NCBI GenBank assembly: GCA_005883365.1
Contig: VAXA01000216.1
Location: 1 to 13,292, forward strand
Direction: 5' to 3'
DNA length: 13,292 bases
Origin: Actinomycetota bacterium
Lineage (GTDB): Bacteria > Actinomycetota > Thermoleophilia > Gaiellales > Gaiellaceae
Positions 1 through 5,469 of this stretch are shown piece after piece. The notes beneath the pieces were generated by a model that was given only the letters and a program-made list of their open reading frames with translations, searched no databases and was not told the DNA's origin. The stretch's first letter is position 1, and each line of letters starts with the position of its first letter. Made by a program: the position numbers and the translations under genes.

Positions 1-49
1 CTTCCACCGGGAATGGGCTGACGGGTTCCGCGGCTGAGATCCAGCGGCG
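1..49. other. Left-edge segment with no recognisable gene
   Basis: These 49 bases lie beyond the stop codon of the first lipoprotein gene. They are too short to assign to a neighbouring gene, and I see no hairpin followed by a T-run that would serve as a terminator. Confidence 0.5.
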
Positions 50-1126
50 CTACGGATGGTGCACGAGCTGCCAGAGCGGCTTCTCGTGCGGGCCGAGCGG
101 GATGTAGTCCATCCCGTCGGGCGTGTTCAGCTGGTTCGCGCCCCGGCCCGGCTGAGCGAGGTGGCCGTACTGCCAGACGATCCGCCGCTTCCGCGGGTCG
201 ACGATCACTACGCGGTCGTTGTAGTCGTCGTTGATCGCGATGTTCCCGTTCGGGAGCTCGATCGCGAGAGAGGGATGGTCGAGCTCGCCCCAGCCCGAGG
301 CGGGCCCGTACCGCCACAGGACCCGGCCGTGCCGGTCGATGATCACCGCGGCGCCCGGTCTCGCGTAGTCCGCGAGCAGGATCCGCCCGCGGGCCAGCGG
401 CTGTGGGTCGGACGGGTACGACACCGGCGCCTGGAACGACCGGAGCAGCCGGCCCGTCCTGCTGAAGAAGTCGATCCAGGAGCCGTTGATCTCCGAGACG
501 AGGACGCCCCCGTCGGGGAGCGGCGTGTCGCCGTTGACGGCTCCGAGCGCCCGCGGCGGATCGTGGACGCAGGCGTCCGTGCGGCCGATCTGACGCACGA
601 CCCGGTGGTTCCGGATGAAGAGGATGCGACAGCGGTAGGCGTCGGCGACCGTGAGCGTCCCGTCCGGGAGGACGTATGCGTCGTCCGGCCAGTTGAGCCT
701 GTTCGGCGGCCCAGCCGACGCGCCGGGTCCGGCCTGGATGCCGGGAACGCCGAAGAGCCGTGTCACGCGGTGGGTCTTGATGTCGATCGAGAGGATGTCG
801 CCGTGATCCTCCTCGTTCGTGACGAGCGCCTTGCCGCCCGGCTCGACGAACGTGTCGTCGTCGAAGACGAGCCTGCGACCCAGCGCTCGGTCGCGGGCGG
901 TCGGGAAGCTCCAGAGGACGCGGCGGTGCGTGTCGACGAGCAGGATCCGGTCGTTGCCCCGGTCTGCGATGAGGAGCGCGCCCGGCAGCGGCCCGCGCGG
1001 CGTGATAACCCGGTTCGGGTTCGGTCTGGGCTTCGGTGCCGGCGGCTGCGCATGGTGCGTCCCTCCGCAGCCGGCGAACGCGACGGCCGCGAGGAAGACC
1101 GGGAAGCTCCGGAAGAGAAGGCGCAC
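50..1126 (-). CDS. Secreted lipoprotein with six-bladed NHL/PQQ-like beta-propeller
   Basis: This is a 358-residue protein starting at a GTG codon. Residues 1-20 form a lipoprotein signal peptide (basic start, hydrophobic core, lipobox ending AFAGC with lipidated Cys20), followed by a Pro-rich linker to about residue 38. The rest is repetitive: about six blades near residues 48-75, 85-125, 145-180, 196-232, 240-275 and 284-321. Each carries a pattern like LPDG/LPNG..., a small-residue strand, then ...VD or ID...GRVLW. This is typical of NHL or arylsulfotransferase-like propellers. No catalytic residue set is recognisable, so the ligand or enzymatic role is unknown; it probably acts on the outer face of the membrane. 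It is divergent from thiE with only 19 bp between the starts. A TACGAT hexamer lies 1 nt before the GTG, too close for an ordinary promoter of this start, so the exact start is less certain than the reading frame. Confidence 0.85.
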   Translation of the reverse strand: MRLLFRSFPVFLAAVAFAGCGGTHHAQPPAPKPRPNPNRVITPRGPLPGALLIADRGNDRILLVDTHRRVLWSFPTARDRALGRRLVFDDDTFVEPGGKALVTNEEDHGDILSIDIKTHRVTRLFGVPGIQAGPGASAGPPNRLNWPDDAYVLPDGTLTVADAYRCRILFIRNHRVVRQIGRTDACVHDPPRALGAVNGDTPLPDGGVLVSEINGSWIDFFSRTGRLLRSFQAPVSYPSDPQPLARGRILLADYARPGAAVIIDRHGRVLWRYGPASGWGELDHPSLAIELPNGNIAINDDYNDRVVIVDPRKRRIVWQYGHLAQPGRGANQLNTPDGMDYIPLGPHEKPLWQLVHHP

Positions 1127-1131
1127 GATCG

Positions 1132-1137
1132 TAGGCT
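1132..1137 (+). promoter_or_regulatory. Candidate leaderless -10 element (TAGGCT) of thiE
   Basis: A TANNNT-type hexamer, TAGGCT, ends 8 nt before the thiE ATG, and no Shine-Dalgarno lies in the gap. The same hexamer precedes the rhomboid gene at nearly the same distance. This placement would put transcription start at or next to the ATG. The call is inferred from spacing and recurrence; there is no clear -35. Confidence 0.4.
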
Positions 1138-1145
1138 TCCCCTGG

Positions 1146-1784
1146 ATGGACGGACACGCTCGCCGCGAGCGCCTCGACCTGTCTCGACTCTACCTCGTTC
1201 TCGAGGCGCGCCCGCACGGCGAGGACCCGCGTCCCCTGCTCGACGCGGCCCTACGCGGAGGTGTCGACGTCGTCCAGCTGCGCGAGAAGACACTCGGCGA
1301 CGAGGCGCTGGTCGCCGCAGCCCAGCCGTTCCGGGCGGCTTGTGCGGAGCACAGCGCGCTCTTCGTCCTCAACGACCGCCCCGGTCTGGTCGAGGCTTGT
1401 GGTGCGGACGGCGTCCATGTCGGGCAGAGCGACACGCCCCTCGAGGAGGCGCGATCGCTCGTCGGCGCCGAGCGCATCGTCGGCTTGTCAGCAACGACCG
1501 CAGAGGAGCTTCTGAGCGGTGACCCCGACTACTGGGGCGTCGGTGCGATCTTCGGCACCCCGACGAAGCCCGACTCGTCTCCGGGCGGCCTCGATCTCGT
1601 GCGGGCGGCGGCGACGAGGCTGACTGTCCCCTGGTTCGCGATCGGGGGCGTCGAGCTTTCGAACGTCGCAGAGCTGGCGGCCGCCGGGGCGCCCGGCGTC
1701 GCGGTCGTCCGCGCCATCCGGGACGCCGCCGATCCCGAGGCGGCGGCGCGGCTGCTCCGGAATGCGCTAGATCGGAAGCAGTAG
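1146..1784 (+). CDS. thiE: Thiamine-phosphate synthase ThiE
   Basis: ThiE joins HMP-pyrophosphate (4-amino-2-methylpyrimidine unit) to the thiazole phosphate HET-P, giving thiamine phosphate in the cytoplasm. The 212-residue length matches the family's single TIM barrel. The family motifs appear in order: QLREK (44-48), NDR (76-78) and GVHVGQSD (89-96), whose Asp residues bind Mg/pyrophosphate; GLSATTAEE (113-121); the YWGVGAIFGTPTK loop (129-141) containing the conserved Lys; and AIGGV (165-169), the phosphate-binding turn. The ATG at 1146 gives the normal N-terminus; the frame stays open upstream, but that part overlaps the divergent lipoprotein gene and is not coding. No TPP riboswitch fits in the 19-bp gap and no other thiamine gene lies in the window, so this gene stands alone. 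Its 3' end overlaps the convergent GyrI-like gene by 18 bp. Confidence 0.95.
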   Translation: MDGHARRERLDLSRLYLVLEARPHGEDPRPLLDAALRGGVDVVQLREKTLGDEALVAAAQPFRAACAEHSALFVLNDRPGLVEACGADGVHVGQSDTPLEEARSLVGAERIVGLSATTAEELLSGDPDYWGVGAIFGTPTKPDSSPGGLDLVRAAATRLTVPWFAIGGVELSNVAELAAAGAPGVAVVRAIRDAADPEAAARLLRNALDRKQ

Positions 1785-2165
1785 GTCGATCTCGTCGTGC
1801 CGCCGGTAGTGCTCGAGGCTGGGGCGCGTCTCGTCGGGCCTCGCCTGGCGCATCAGCTCGTCGAAGGTCGGCTTGATCCGCTCGTAGATGCCCGGCGGGT
1901 CGCCGCGCAGCCGCGCCCGGACGTAGCGGCCGCCGGGCAGCGTGCCGGACTCCAGGCCGGGCACGAGCTCGTCGCCCTCCCGCACTTCAACACAGGCGCG
2001 GTAGTCGTCCGCGACGGGGTCGTAGGCACCGTAGAAGCGACGCCCGCGCAGCGCGACGTCTGCTTCGAGCTGATCCCAGGCACGGCGGATGTGCGGCAGT
2101 CCGTCCGGGACGCGCACGAACTGCACCGCGATCTCCTCGCGCTCCACCTCGGCGAACTCCGTCAT
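1767..2165 (-). CDS. GyrI/SbmC-like small-molecule-binding protein
   Basis: This is a 132-residue stand-alone domain resembling the GyrI-like (AraC effector-binding, SHS2 fold) family. Supporting features are the ligand-pocket region with FYGAYDP (44-50), the strand YRACVEV (55-61), GGRYVRARLRG (78-88), a helix IYERIKPTFDELM (93-105) and the characteristic acidic C-terminus DEIDLLLPI (124-132). Family members include E. coli GyrI/SbmC, a LexA-controlled gyrase modulator. Some relatives hydrolyse cyclopropane-type DNA-alkylating toxins; others only bind drugs. Which of these applies here cannot be read from the sequence. The ATG at 2165 forms an ATGA overlap with the stop of the upstream DUF6504-like gene, so translation is probably coupled and the protein belongs to the SOS-type operon. 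The frame is open further upstream, but that part runs inside the neighbouring gene. Confidence 0.78.
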   Translation of the reverse strand: MTEFAEVEREEIAVQFVRVPDGLPHIRRAWDQLEADVALRGRRFYGAYDPVADDYRACVEVREGDELVPGLESGTLPGGRYVRARLRGDPPGIYERIKPTFDELMRQARPDETRPSLEHYRRHDEIDLLLPI

Positions 2166-2452
2166 GCGCCTCGCTGGACATACCAGCCACCGCTCGCGCC
2201 GTCGTGGAAGACGACGGTGTTCTCGCCGCTCTCGAGCACGAGCTCGAAGTAGCGGCGCACGACGGGCTCCTCTGTCCACCATCGGTCGACGACACGCCAT
2301 TCCTCTCGCACGAGCGCGACGGCGCGATGGTTCACCTCGAGGGGCGTGCCGTCGACGCGCGCCTCGACGCGCGCCGCGCGCGGCGCGTTGAAGCGGGCGA
2401 CTACTCGTCCTTCGGCACGAGCAGCGCGCGACTCTCCGGCACGCGCGACCAT
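2162..2452 (-). CDS. DUF6504-like small protein, ImuB partner
   Basis: This is a 96-residue protein of unknown biochemical function. Its core, WRVVDRWWTEEPVVRRYFEL (52-71) followed by a strand and VFHDGASGGWYVQRG (81-95), matches my recollection of the actinobacterial DUF6504 family, which is commonly encoded beside SOS Y-family polymerase genes. The ATG at 2452 lies inside the end of the imuB-like gene (52-nt overlap), and the stop overlaps the next start as ATGA, so it sits in the middle of a tightly coupled three-gene operon. A shorter form would begin nearer residue 17, but no ATG/GTG/TTG start was found there. The double-Trp motif and basic N-terminus could suit protein or nucleic-acid contact; that is speculation. 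The family name is from memory and needs a profile search. Confidence 0.7.
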   Translation of the reverse strand: MVARAGESRAARAEGRVVARFNAPRAARVEARVDGTPLEVNHRAVALVREEWRVVDRWWTEEPVVRRYFELVLESGENTVVFHDGASGGWYVQRGA

Positions 2453-3582
2453 GGCGCCACCTCCACGACGGTGCAGACGGAGCCGGAGCCGGTGCTCGCC
2501 CGCACCTGGCGCAGCCCGTTCCGCAGCCGGGAGCGGTCCTCGGCGCCGGCTGCGAGCAGCTCGAGCTGGTGGCCGGTCGGCTCGGTCAGCTCGACGAGCT
2601 CGAGGCGGAGCTCGCCGACCGGCGCCGGCAGCTCGGCGAGCCGCGGCGAGAGCGCGACGCGGATCCGGTCGGGGTCGGCGCTCGGCTCCCGCAAGGTCAG
2701 CGTCCGCCGCCACGAGCCGCCGCTCTCGAGCCGAGCCGCGAGCGCGACCTTCCGGACGAAGCGATCGCGTCGCTCGGGCCGCGCGAGCGCGGTCTCGACG
2801 AGCCCCGCCAGCGCACGCCTCAACGTCAGCTCGTTGCCCACTGCCTCTGGGAACTCGAGCGAGGCGGCGACGGCGGCGGGCGGGCGCCGGCCGCGCACGC
2901 GCGCGGCCGTCCCACCTCTCGCCAGGCCCCAGGCGCGCCGGCCGTCCGGCCCCAAACGTTCGGCGACGGCGCCACCCGGGAGCCCGGCAAGCTGCCCCAG
3001 CTTGCGAACTCCGAGTGCTTCGAGTTCCTCGTAGCGCCCGCGCTCGAGCGGGAGGAGCGTGAGCGGCAGCGGTGCGAGGAACTGCGGCAGCTCCTCGTCG
3101 GCGACCACGACGACCTGCCCGGGTCGCGCGACGGAAGCTGCCGCGAGTGCGGCGAAGCGGCGTCCGGCCGCGCCTATGCGCGCGTCCCACTCGGCTCCGA
3201 CCGCCGCGAGCGCGCGCCGGAGCGCCGGCTCGAGGCCGCCGTAGAGCCGCTCGACTCCCCGCGTCTCGAAGTACGCGACGCCGAGCGAGGCCGGCTCGAC
3301 AGCGAAGCCGGCATCTTCGAGCGCGTGCAGGATCTCCTCCCAGCCGCGCTCAGCACCAGCCGCGTCCGGCTCGACGAGCGCGAGCGACGGGCACGTCGCG
3401 AGCGCCTCCCCCAGCCGCATCCCCGGCCGCACGCCCGCCGTCTCGGCAGCCGCAGTCACCGGCCCGACCAGGGGCTCGCCCTGAGGCTCCGGCGCGAGCG
3501 CCGCCGGCCGCAGCGCGAGCGTCGGCGTCAGCCGCAATGCGGCCTTCAGCTCGAGCGCGGGGATGGCGATGCATGCGATCAT
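2401..3582 (-). CDS. imuB: ImuB-like Y-family DNA polymerase homologue, catalytically inactive
   Basis: A 393-residue DinB/ImuB-type protein. Palm-like residues 1-160 include TAAAETAGVRPGMRLGEALA (43-62) and the RIGAAGRRFAALAAA segment (135-149). A thumb-like helix-hairpin-helix follows (ALGVRKLGQLAGLP, 189-202), then a little-finger domain to the C-terminus. The Y-family catalytic carboxylates are missing: the usual first D-F-D motif reads IAIPALE (5-11), and the SIDEAYLD motif reads SLGVAYFE (99-106). This is the pattern of ImuB, the non-catalytic adaptor of the mycobacterial ImuA-ImuB-DnaE2 mutasome. A clamp-binding candidate QLELL lies at 339-343. The gene heads a minus-strand operon behind two LexA boxes. 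No imuA or dnaE2 lies nearby, so the catalytic partner must be encoded elsewhere or be different. The start is ATG at 3582, with no Shine-Dalgarno and almost no room for a leader. Confidence 0.85.
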   Translation of the reverse strand: MIACIAIPALELKAALRLTPTLALRPAALAPEPQGEPLVGPVTAAAETAGVRPGMRLGEALATCPSLALVEPDAAGAERGWEEILHALEDAGFAVEPASLGVAYFETRGVERLYGGLEPALRRALAAVGAEWDARIGAAGRRFAALAAASVARPGQVVVVADEELPQFLAPLPLTLLPLERGRYEELEALGVRKLGQLAGLPGGAVAERLGPDGRRAWGLARGGTAARVRGRRPPAAVAASLEFPEAVGNELTLRRALAGLVETALARPERRDRFVRKVALAARLESGGSWRRTLTLREPSADPDRIRVALSPRLAELPAPVGELRLELVELTEPTGHQLELLAAGAEDRSRLRNGLRQVRASTGSGSVCTVVEVAPWSRVPESRALLVPKDE

Positions 3583-3583
3583 G

Positions 3584-3597
3584 GGAACGTATGTTCT
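3584..3597. promoter_or_regulatory. LexA (SOS) box 1, proximal to imuB
   Basis: GGAACGTATGTTCT contains a perfect GAAC-N4-GTTC dyad, and the inner four bases GTAT also fit the Gram-positive/actinobacterial consensus CGAACRNRYGTTCG. It ends 1 nt before the imuB-like start codon and overlaps the predicted -10. Confidence 0.8.
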
Positions 3598-3622
3598 ACA
3601 CGAACACCTGTTCCCCTGTCAA
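3586..3622 (-). promoter_or_regulatory. Candidate SOS promoter of imuB operon
   Basis: Read on the minus strand, a perfect -35 hexamer TTGACA (3622-3617) is followed by an 18-nt spacer and a -10-like TAGAAC (3598-3593, four of six consensus bases). Predicted transcription start is about 3586, only a few bases before the ATG at 3582, so the mRNA would be nearly leaderless. One LexA box fills the spacer and the other covers the -10/start region, the expected geometry for tight repression. Confidence 0.6.
3601..3614. promoter_or_regulatory. LexA (SOS) box 2, in promoter spacer
   Basis: CGAACACCTGTTCC is a second perfect GAAC-N4-GTTC dyad, centred 17 bp from box 1 and lying between the predicted -35 and -10 of the imuB-like promoter. 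It is 44 bp upstream of the divergent cupin start, so it could also affect that gene. Confidence 0.78.
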
Positions 3623-3645
3623 GATCCCAGAAACCTCCCGCGACG

Positions 3646-3652
3646 AAAGGAG
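3646..3652 (+). promoter_or_regulatory. Ribosome binding site of cupin gene
   Basis: AAAGGAG lies 5 nt before the ATG at 3658. It is one of the few strong Shine-Dalgarno sequences in the window, and it fixes the start at 3658 even though the frame is open far upstream. Confidence 0.75.
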
Positions 3653-3657
3653 CTGAA

Positions 3658-4236
3658 ATGGTCGAGAAAGCCCGCCTGGACGACGTCGGCTCCGGGCTCG
3701 CGCCCGTCTCCCCCGGCTGGTTCGTCGTCAACGTCGGCGAGGCTGCCTGGCTACGGAATGACGCGTTCGGCGGTCGCTGCGTGTTCGAGAGCAGTCGGCG
3801 CGTGCTCGCCGAGCGGCCCGACGCCGAGCCGCAGATGTTCGCGGACACGGGCTTCACGCTCGCCGTGCTCGAGCCCGGCAAGCCTTCGGGCATGTACCAC
3901 GCCGAGTCCGCGCAGGAGGACTTCCTCGTCCTCGCCGGTTCCTGTTTGCTCCTCGTGGAAGACCGCGAGAGGCCCCTCGGAGCCTGGGACTTCGTTCACT
4001 GCCCCGCCGGAACCCGCCACACCTTCGTCGGCACGGGCGACGGGCCGTGCGTGATCTTCATGACCGGCGCCCGCCGTGAGGGCAAGACGATCGTCTACCC
4101 GGTCGCCTCACGTGCCCGCGCCCACGGCGCCGGAGTCGAGACGGAGACGAACGACCCGATGGAGGCGTACTCGCCGTTTGAGCACTGGCGCTCCGGCCGG
4201 CCGGACGCCTGGCCGGATCTTCCGTGGGCAGGATGA
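3658..4236 (+). CDS. Cupin domain protein
   Basis: A 192-residue single-domain cupin. Cupin motif 1 corresponds to PSGMYHAESAQEDFLVLAG (76-94), with His81 and an acidic ligand (Glu83 or Glu87). Motif 2 is GAWDFVHCPAGTRHTF (108-123), with His121. A metal-binding beta-barrel is therefore likely, although motif 1 has H-A-E instead of the usual H-x-H. The substrate is unknown; related stand-alone cupins include isomerases, dioxygenases and ligand-binding proteins. It has no signal peptide, so it is cytoplasmic. The gene starts a plus-strand cluster and is divergent from the SOS-type operon, sharing a 75-bp region with both LexA boxes. The following S4-protein gene begins 4 nt after its stop. The C-terminal tail (about 165-192) is Trp/Pro-rich and lies outside the barrel. 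Confidence 0.85.
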   Translation: MVEKARLDDVGSGLAPVSPGWFVVNVGEAAWLRNDAFGGRCVFESSRRVLAERPDAEPQMFADTGFTLAVLEPGKPSGMYHAESAQEDFLVLAGSCLLLVEDRERPLGAWDFVHCPAGTRHTFVGTGDGPCVIFMTGARREGKTIVYPVASRARAHGAGVETETNDPMEAYSPFEHWRSGRPDAWPDLPWAG

Positions 4237-4240
4237 CCCC

Positions 4241-4630
4241 ATGGATCGGGTGCGCGTCGACAAGTGGCTGTGGGCAGCGCGCTTCGCAAAGACGCGGAGC
4301 GCCGCGACCGACCTCGTCCTCGCGGGTCACGTCAAAGTGGGCGGCGAACGGGTCAAGCCGGCGCGGGAGGTCACGCCCGGCGACACGGTCGAGATCCGGC
4401 TCGGGACAGTGCGCCGCGTCGTCGTGGTCACCGAGCTCGCCGACCGACGCGGGCCGGCGAAGGTAGCGGCGACGCTGTACCAGGAGACGCCGGAGTCGCG
4501 CGAGGAGCGCGAGCGACTTACGCTGGAGCGGCGGCTGGCGCGGCCCCCCGGAGCCGATCTCGGCGCACGTCCGACGAAGCAGGAGCGCCGTCGGCTCGAC
4601 GCCCTACGGCGGGGACGGCGCTGGCGATGA
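4241..4630 (+). CDS. hslR: Hsp15-like S4-domain RNA-binding protein
   Basis: This is a 129-residue basic protein. Residues 3-65 form an S4 domain: RVDKWLWAARFAKTRSAA (5-22), then AGHVKVGGERVKPAREVTPGD (28-48). The C-terminal tail, with ARPTKQERRRLDALRRG (109-125), is typical of the Hsp15/YrfH group. In E. coli, Hsp15 binds free 50S subunits that still carry a nascent chain and peptidyl-tRNA, helping to recycle stalled ribosomes. Whether the actinobacterial relatives do the same is inferred. An AGGA ribosome binding site lies 7 nt before the ATG. The gene is 4 nt downstream of the cupin stop, and its own stop overlaps the next start (ATGA), so the three genes are probably cotranscribed. The symbol is by family resemblance. 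Confidence 0.88.
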   Translation: MDRVRVDKWLWAARFAKTRSAATDLVLAGHVKVGGERVKPAREVTPGDTVEIRLGTVRRVVVVTELADRRGPAKVAATLYQETPESREERERLTLERRLARPPGADLGARPTKQERRRLDALRRGRRWR

Positions 4631-5151
4631 GATGGGTCGCGCTCCTCCGGGCCGTCAACCTCGGCGCCCGCAACAAGGTGCCGATGGCCGAGCTGAGGAC
4701 GCTGCTCGAGGCCACGGGTTACGAGAGCGTCCGGACGTACGTCGCGAGCGGCAACGTGATCCTCGAGGGGCCGGCCGGGCGAGCATCACTCGCCACCGCC
4801 CTCGAGAGCCTCGTGGCGGAGTCTTTCGGCGTGACGACGACTGTGATCCTGCGGAAGCCACGAGAGCTCGCCGCCACGGTCGCGGCGCATCCGTTCGACG
4901 ACGCCTCGGAGACCCACGTCGCCTTCCTGGCCACTCGGCCCGCCAAGGCTGCGGCCGCTCGCCTGCAGGCAGTCGATCCCGGCGCCGACCTTGCGGTGCT
5001 CAGCGGCGCCGAGGTCTACCTCCGGCTGCCTCGCGGGGTTCACGGCTCGCGGCTCTCGATCGCTCGCATCGAGACGTTGCTCGGTGTACCCGCGACGCTC
5101 CGGAACTGGCGGACGGTCGTCGCGCTGGCCGAGCTCGCCTCGGGCGCGTAG
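4627..5151 (+). CDS. DUF1697 family protein
   Basis: A 174-residue protein with clear DUF1697 signatures: WVALLRAVNLGARNKVPM (3-20), then TYVASGNVIL (37-46), HPFDDASETHVAFL (90-103) and the C-terminal RNWRTV segment (156-161). Members are widespread small cytoplasmic proteins without an established biochemical function, and none can be assigned from this sequence. The ATG overlaps the stop of the hslR-like gene as ATGA, which indicates translational coupling. The other frames in this segment are open but look like GC-driven shadows. Confidence 0.9.
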   Translation: MRWVALLRAVNLGARNKVPMAELRTLLEATGYESVRTYVASGNVILEGPAGRASLATALESLVAESFGVTTTVILRKPRELAATVAAHPFDDASETHVAFLATRPAKAAAARLQAVDPGADLAVLSGAEVYLRLPRGVHGSRLSIARIETLLGVPATLRNWRTVVALAELASGA

Positions 5152-5172
5152 GCTCGCGCCGACACGCAACCG

Positions 5173-5180
5173 AAGGAGGA
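5173..5180 (+). promoter_or_regulatory. Ribosome binding site of small barrel-like protein
   Basis: AAGGAGGA is an almost full anti-Shine-Dalgarno match, ending 4 nt before the ATG at 5185. It is the strongest ribosome binding site in the window, and suggests high or independent translation of the short downstream gene. Confidence 0.75.
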
Positions 5181-5184
5181 TCAG

Positions 5185-5469
5185 ATGCCACTTGCACGCG
5201 TTGTCTCGTTCGGAGGAGTCAGCTCCGATCGCATGGCGGAGATGAAGAGCCAGATCGAGAGCGGCGAGCCGCCCGAGGGGATGCCTTCGAGCGAGTTCCT
5301 CATCCTTCACGATCCCGACGCAGAGCAGTCGCTCGCGATCGTCATCTTCGAGAACGAAGACGACTATCGGAAGGGCGACGAGATCCTCGATGCGATGCCC
5401 GCGTCGGACACGCCGGGCCAGCGCACGTCGGTCACCAAGTACAACGTCGCGCATCGGATGTCGATGTAG
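5185..5469 (+). CDS. Small dimeric alpha/beta-barrel-like protein
   Basis: A 94-residue cytoplasmic protein, not assigned to a characterised enzyme. Its pattern is an N-terminal strand (ARVVSFGG), a helix (SDRMAEMKSQIE), a strand (SEFLILHD), a strand (LAIVIFENEDDYRKGDEILDAM) leading into a helix, and a final strand (TSVTKYNVAHRM). This is the ferredoxin-like order seen in antibiotic-biosynthesis-monooxygenase-type dimeric barrels, many of which are non-enzymatic or heme/ligand-binding. The fold is an inference from the pattern; I see no catalytic residue. It follows the DUF1697 gene by 33 nt and has its own very strong ribosome binding site. Its stop codon directly abuts the stop of the convergent comB-like gene with no base between them. 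Confidence 0.72.
   Translation: MPLARVVSFGGVSSDRMAEMKSQIESGEPPEGMPSSEFLILHDPDAEQSLAIVIFENEDDYRKGDEILDAMPASDTPGQRTSVTKYNVAHRMSM

Noticed and set aside
1127..1145. TPP riboswitch before thiE
   Set aside because: Only 19 bp separate the divergent starts, far too few for the aptamer, and no thi-box sequence is seen.
56..1522. Long plus-strand open frame opposite the beta-propeller lipoprotein
   Set aside because: It has an Arg/Asp/Val-biased composition with no domain pattern, and it is antisense to a protein with a signal peptide and regular repeats and overlaps thiE. It is a GC-driven shadow.
2569..3657. In-frame upstream extension of the cupin gene
   Set aside because: It would run antisense through the imuB-like gene and its promoter. 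The strong AAAGGAG site and the cupin domain boundary support ATG 3658.
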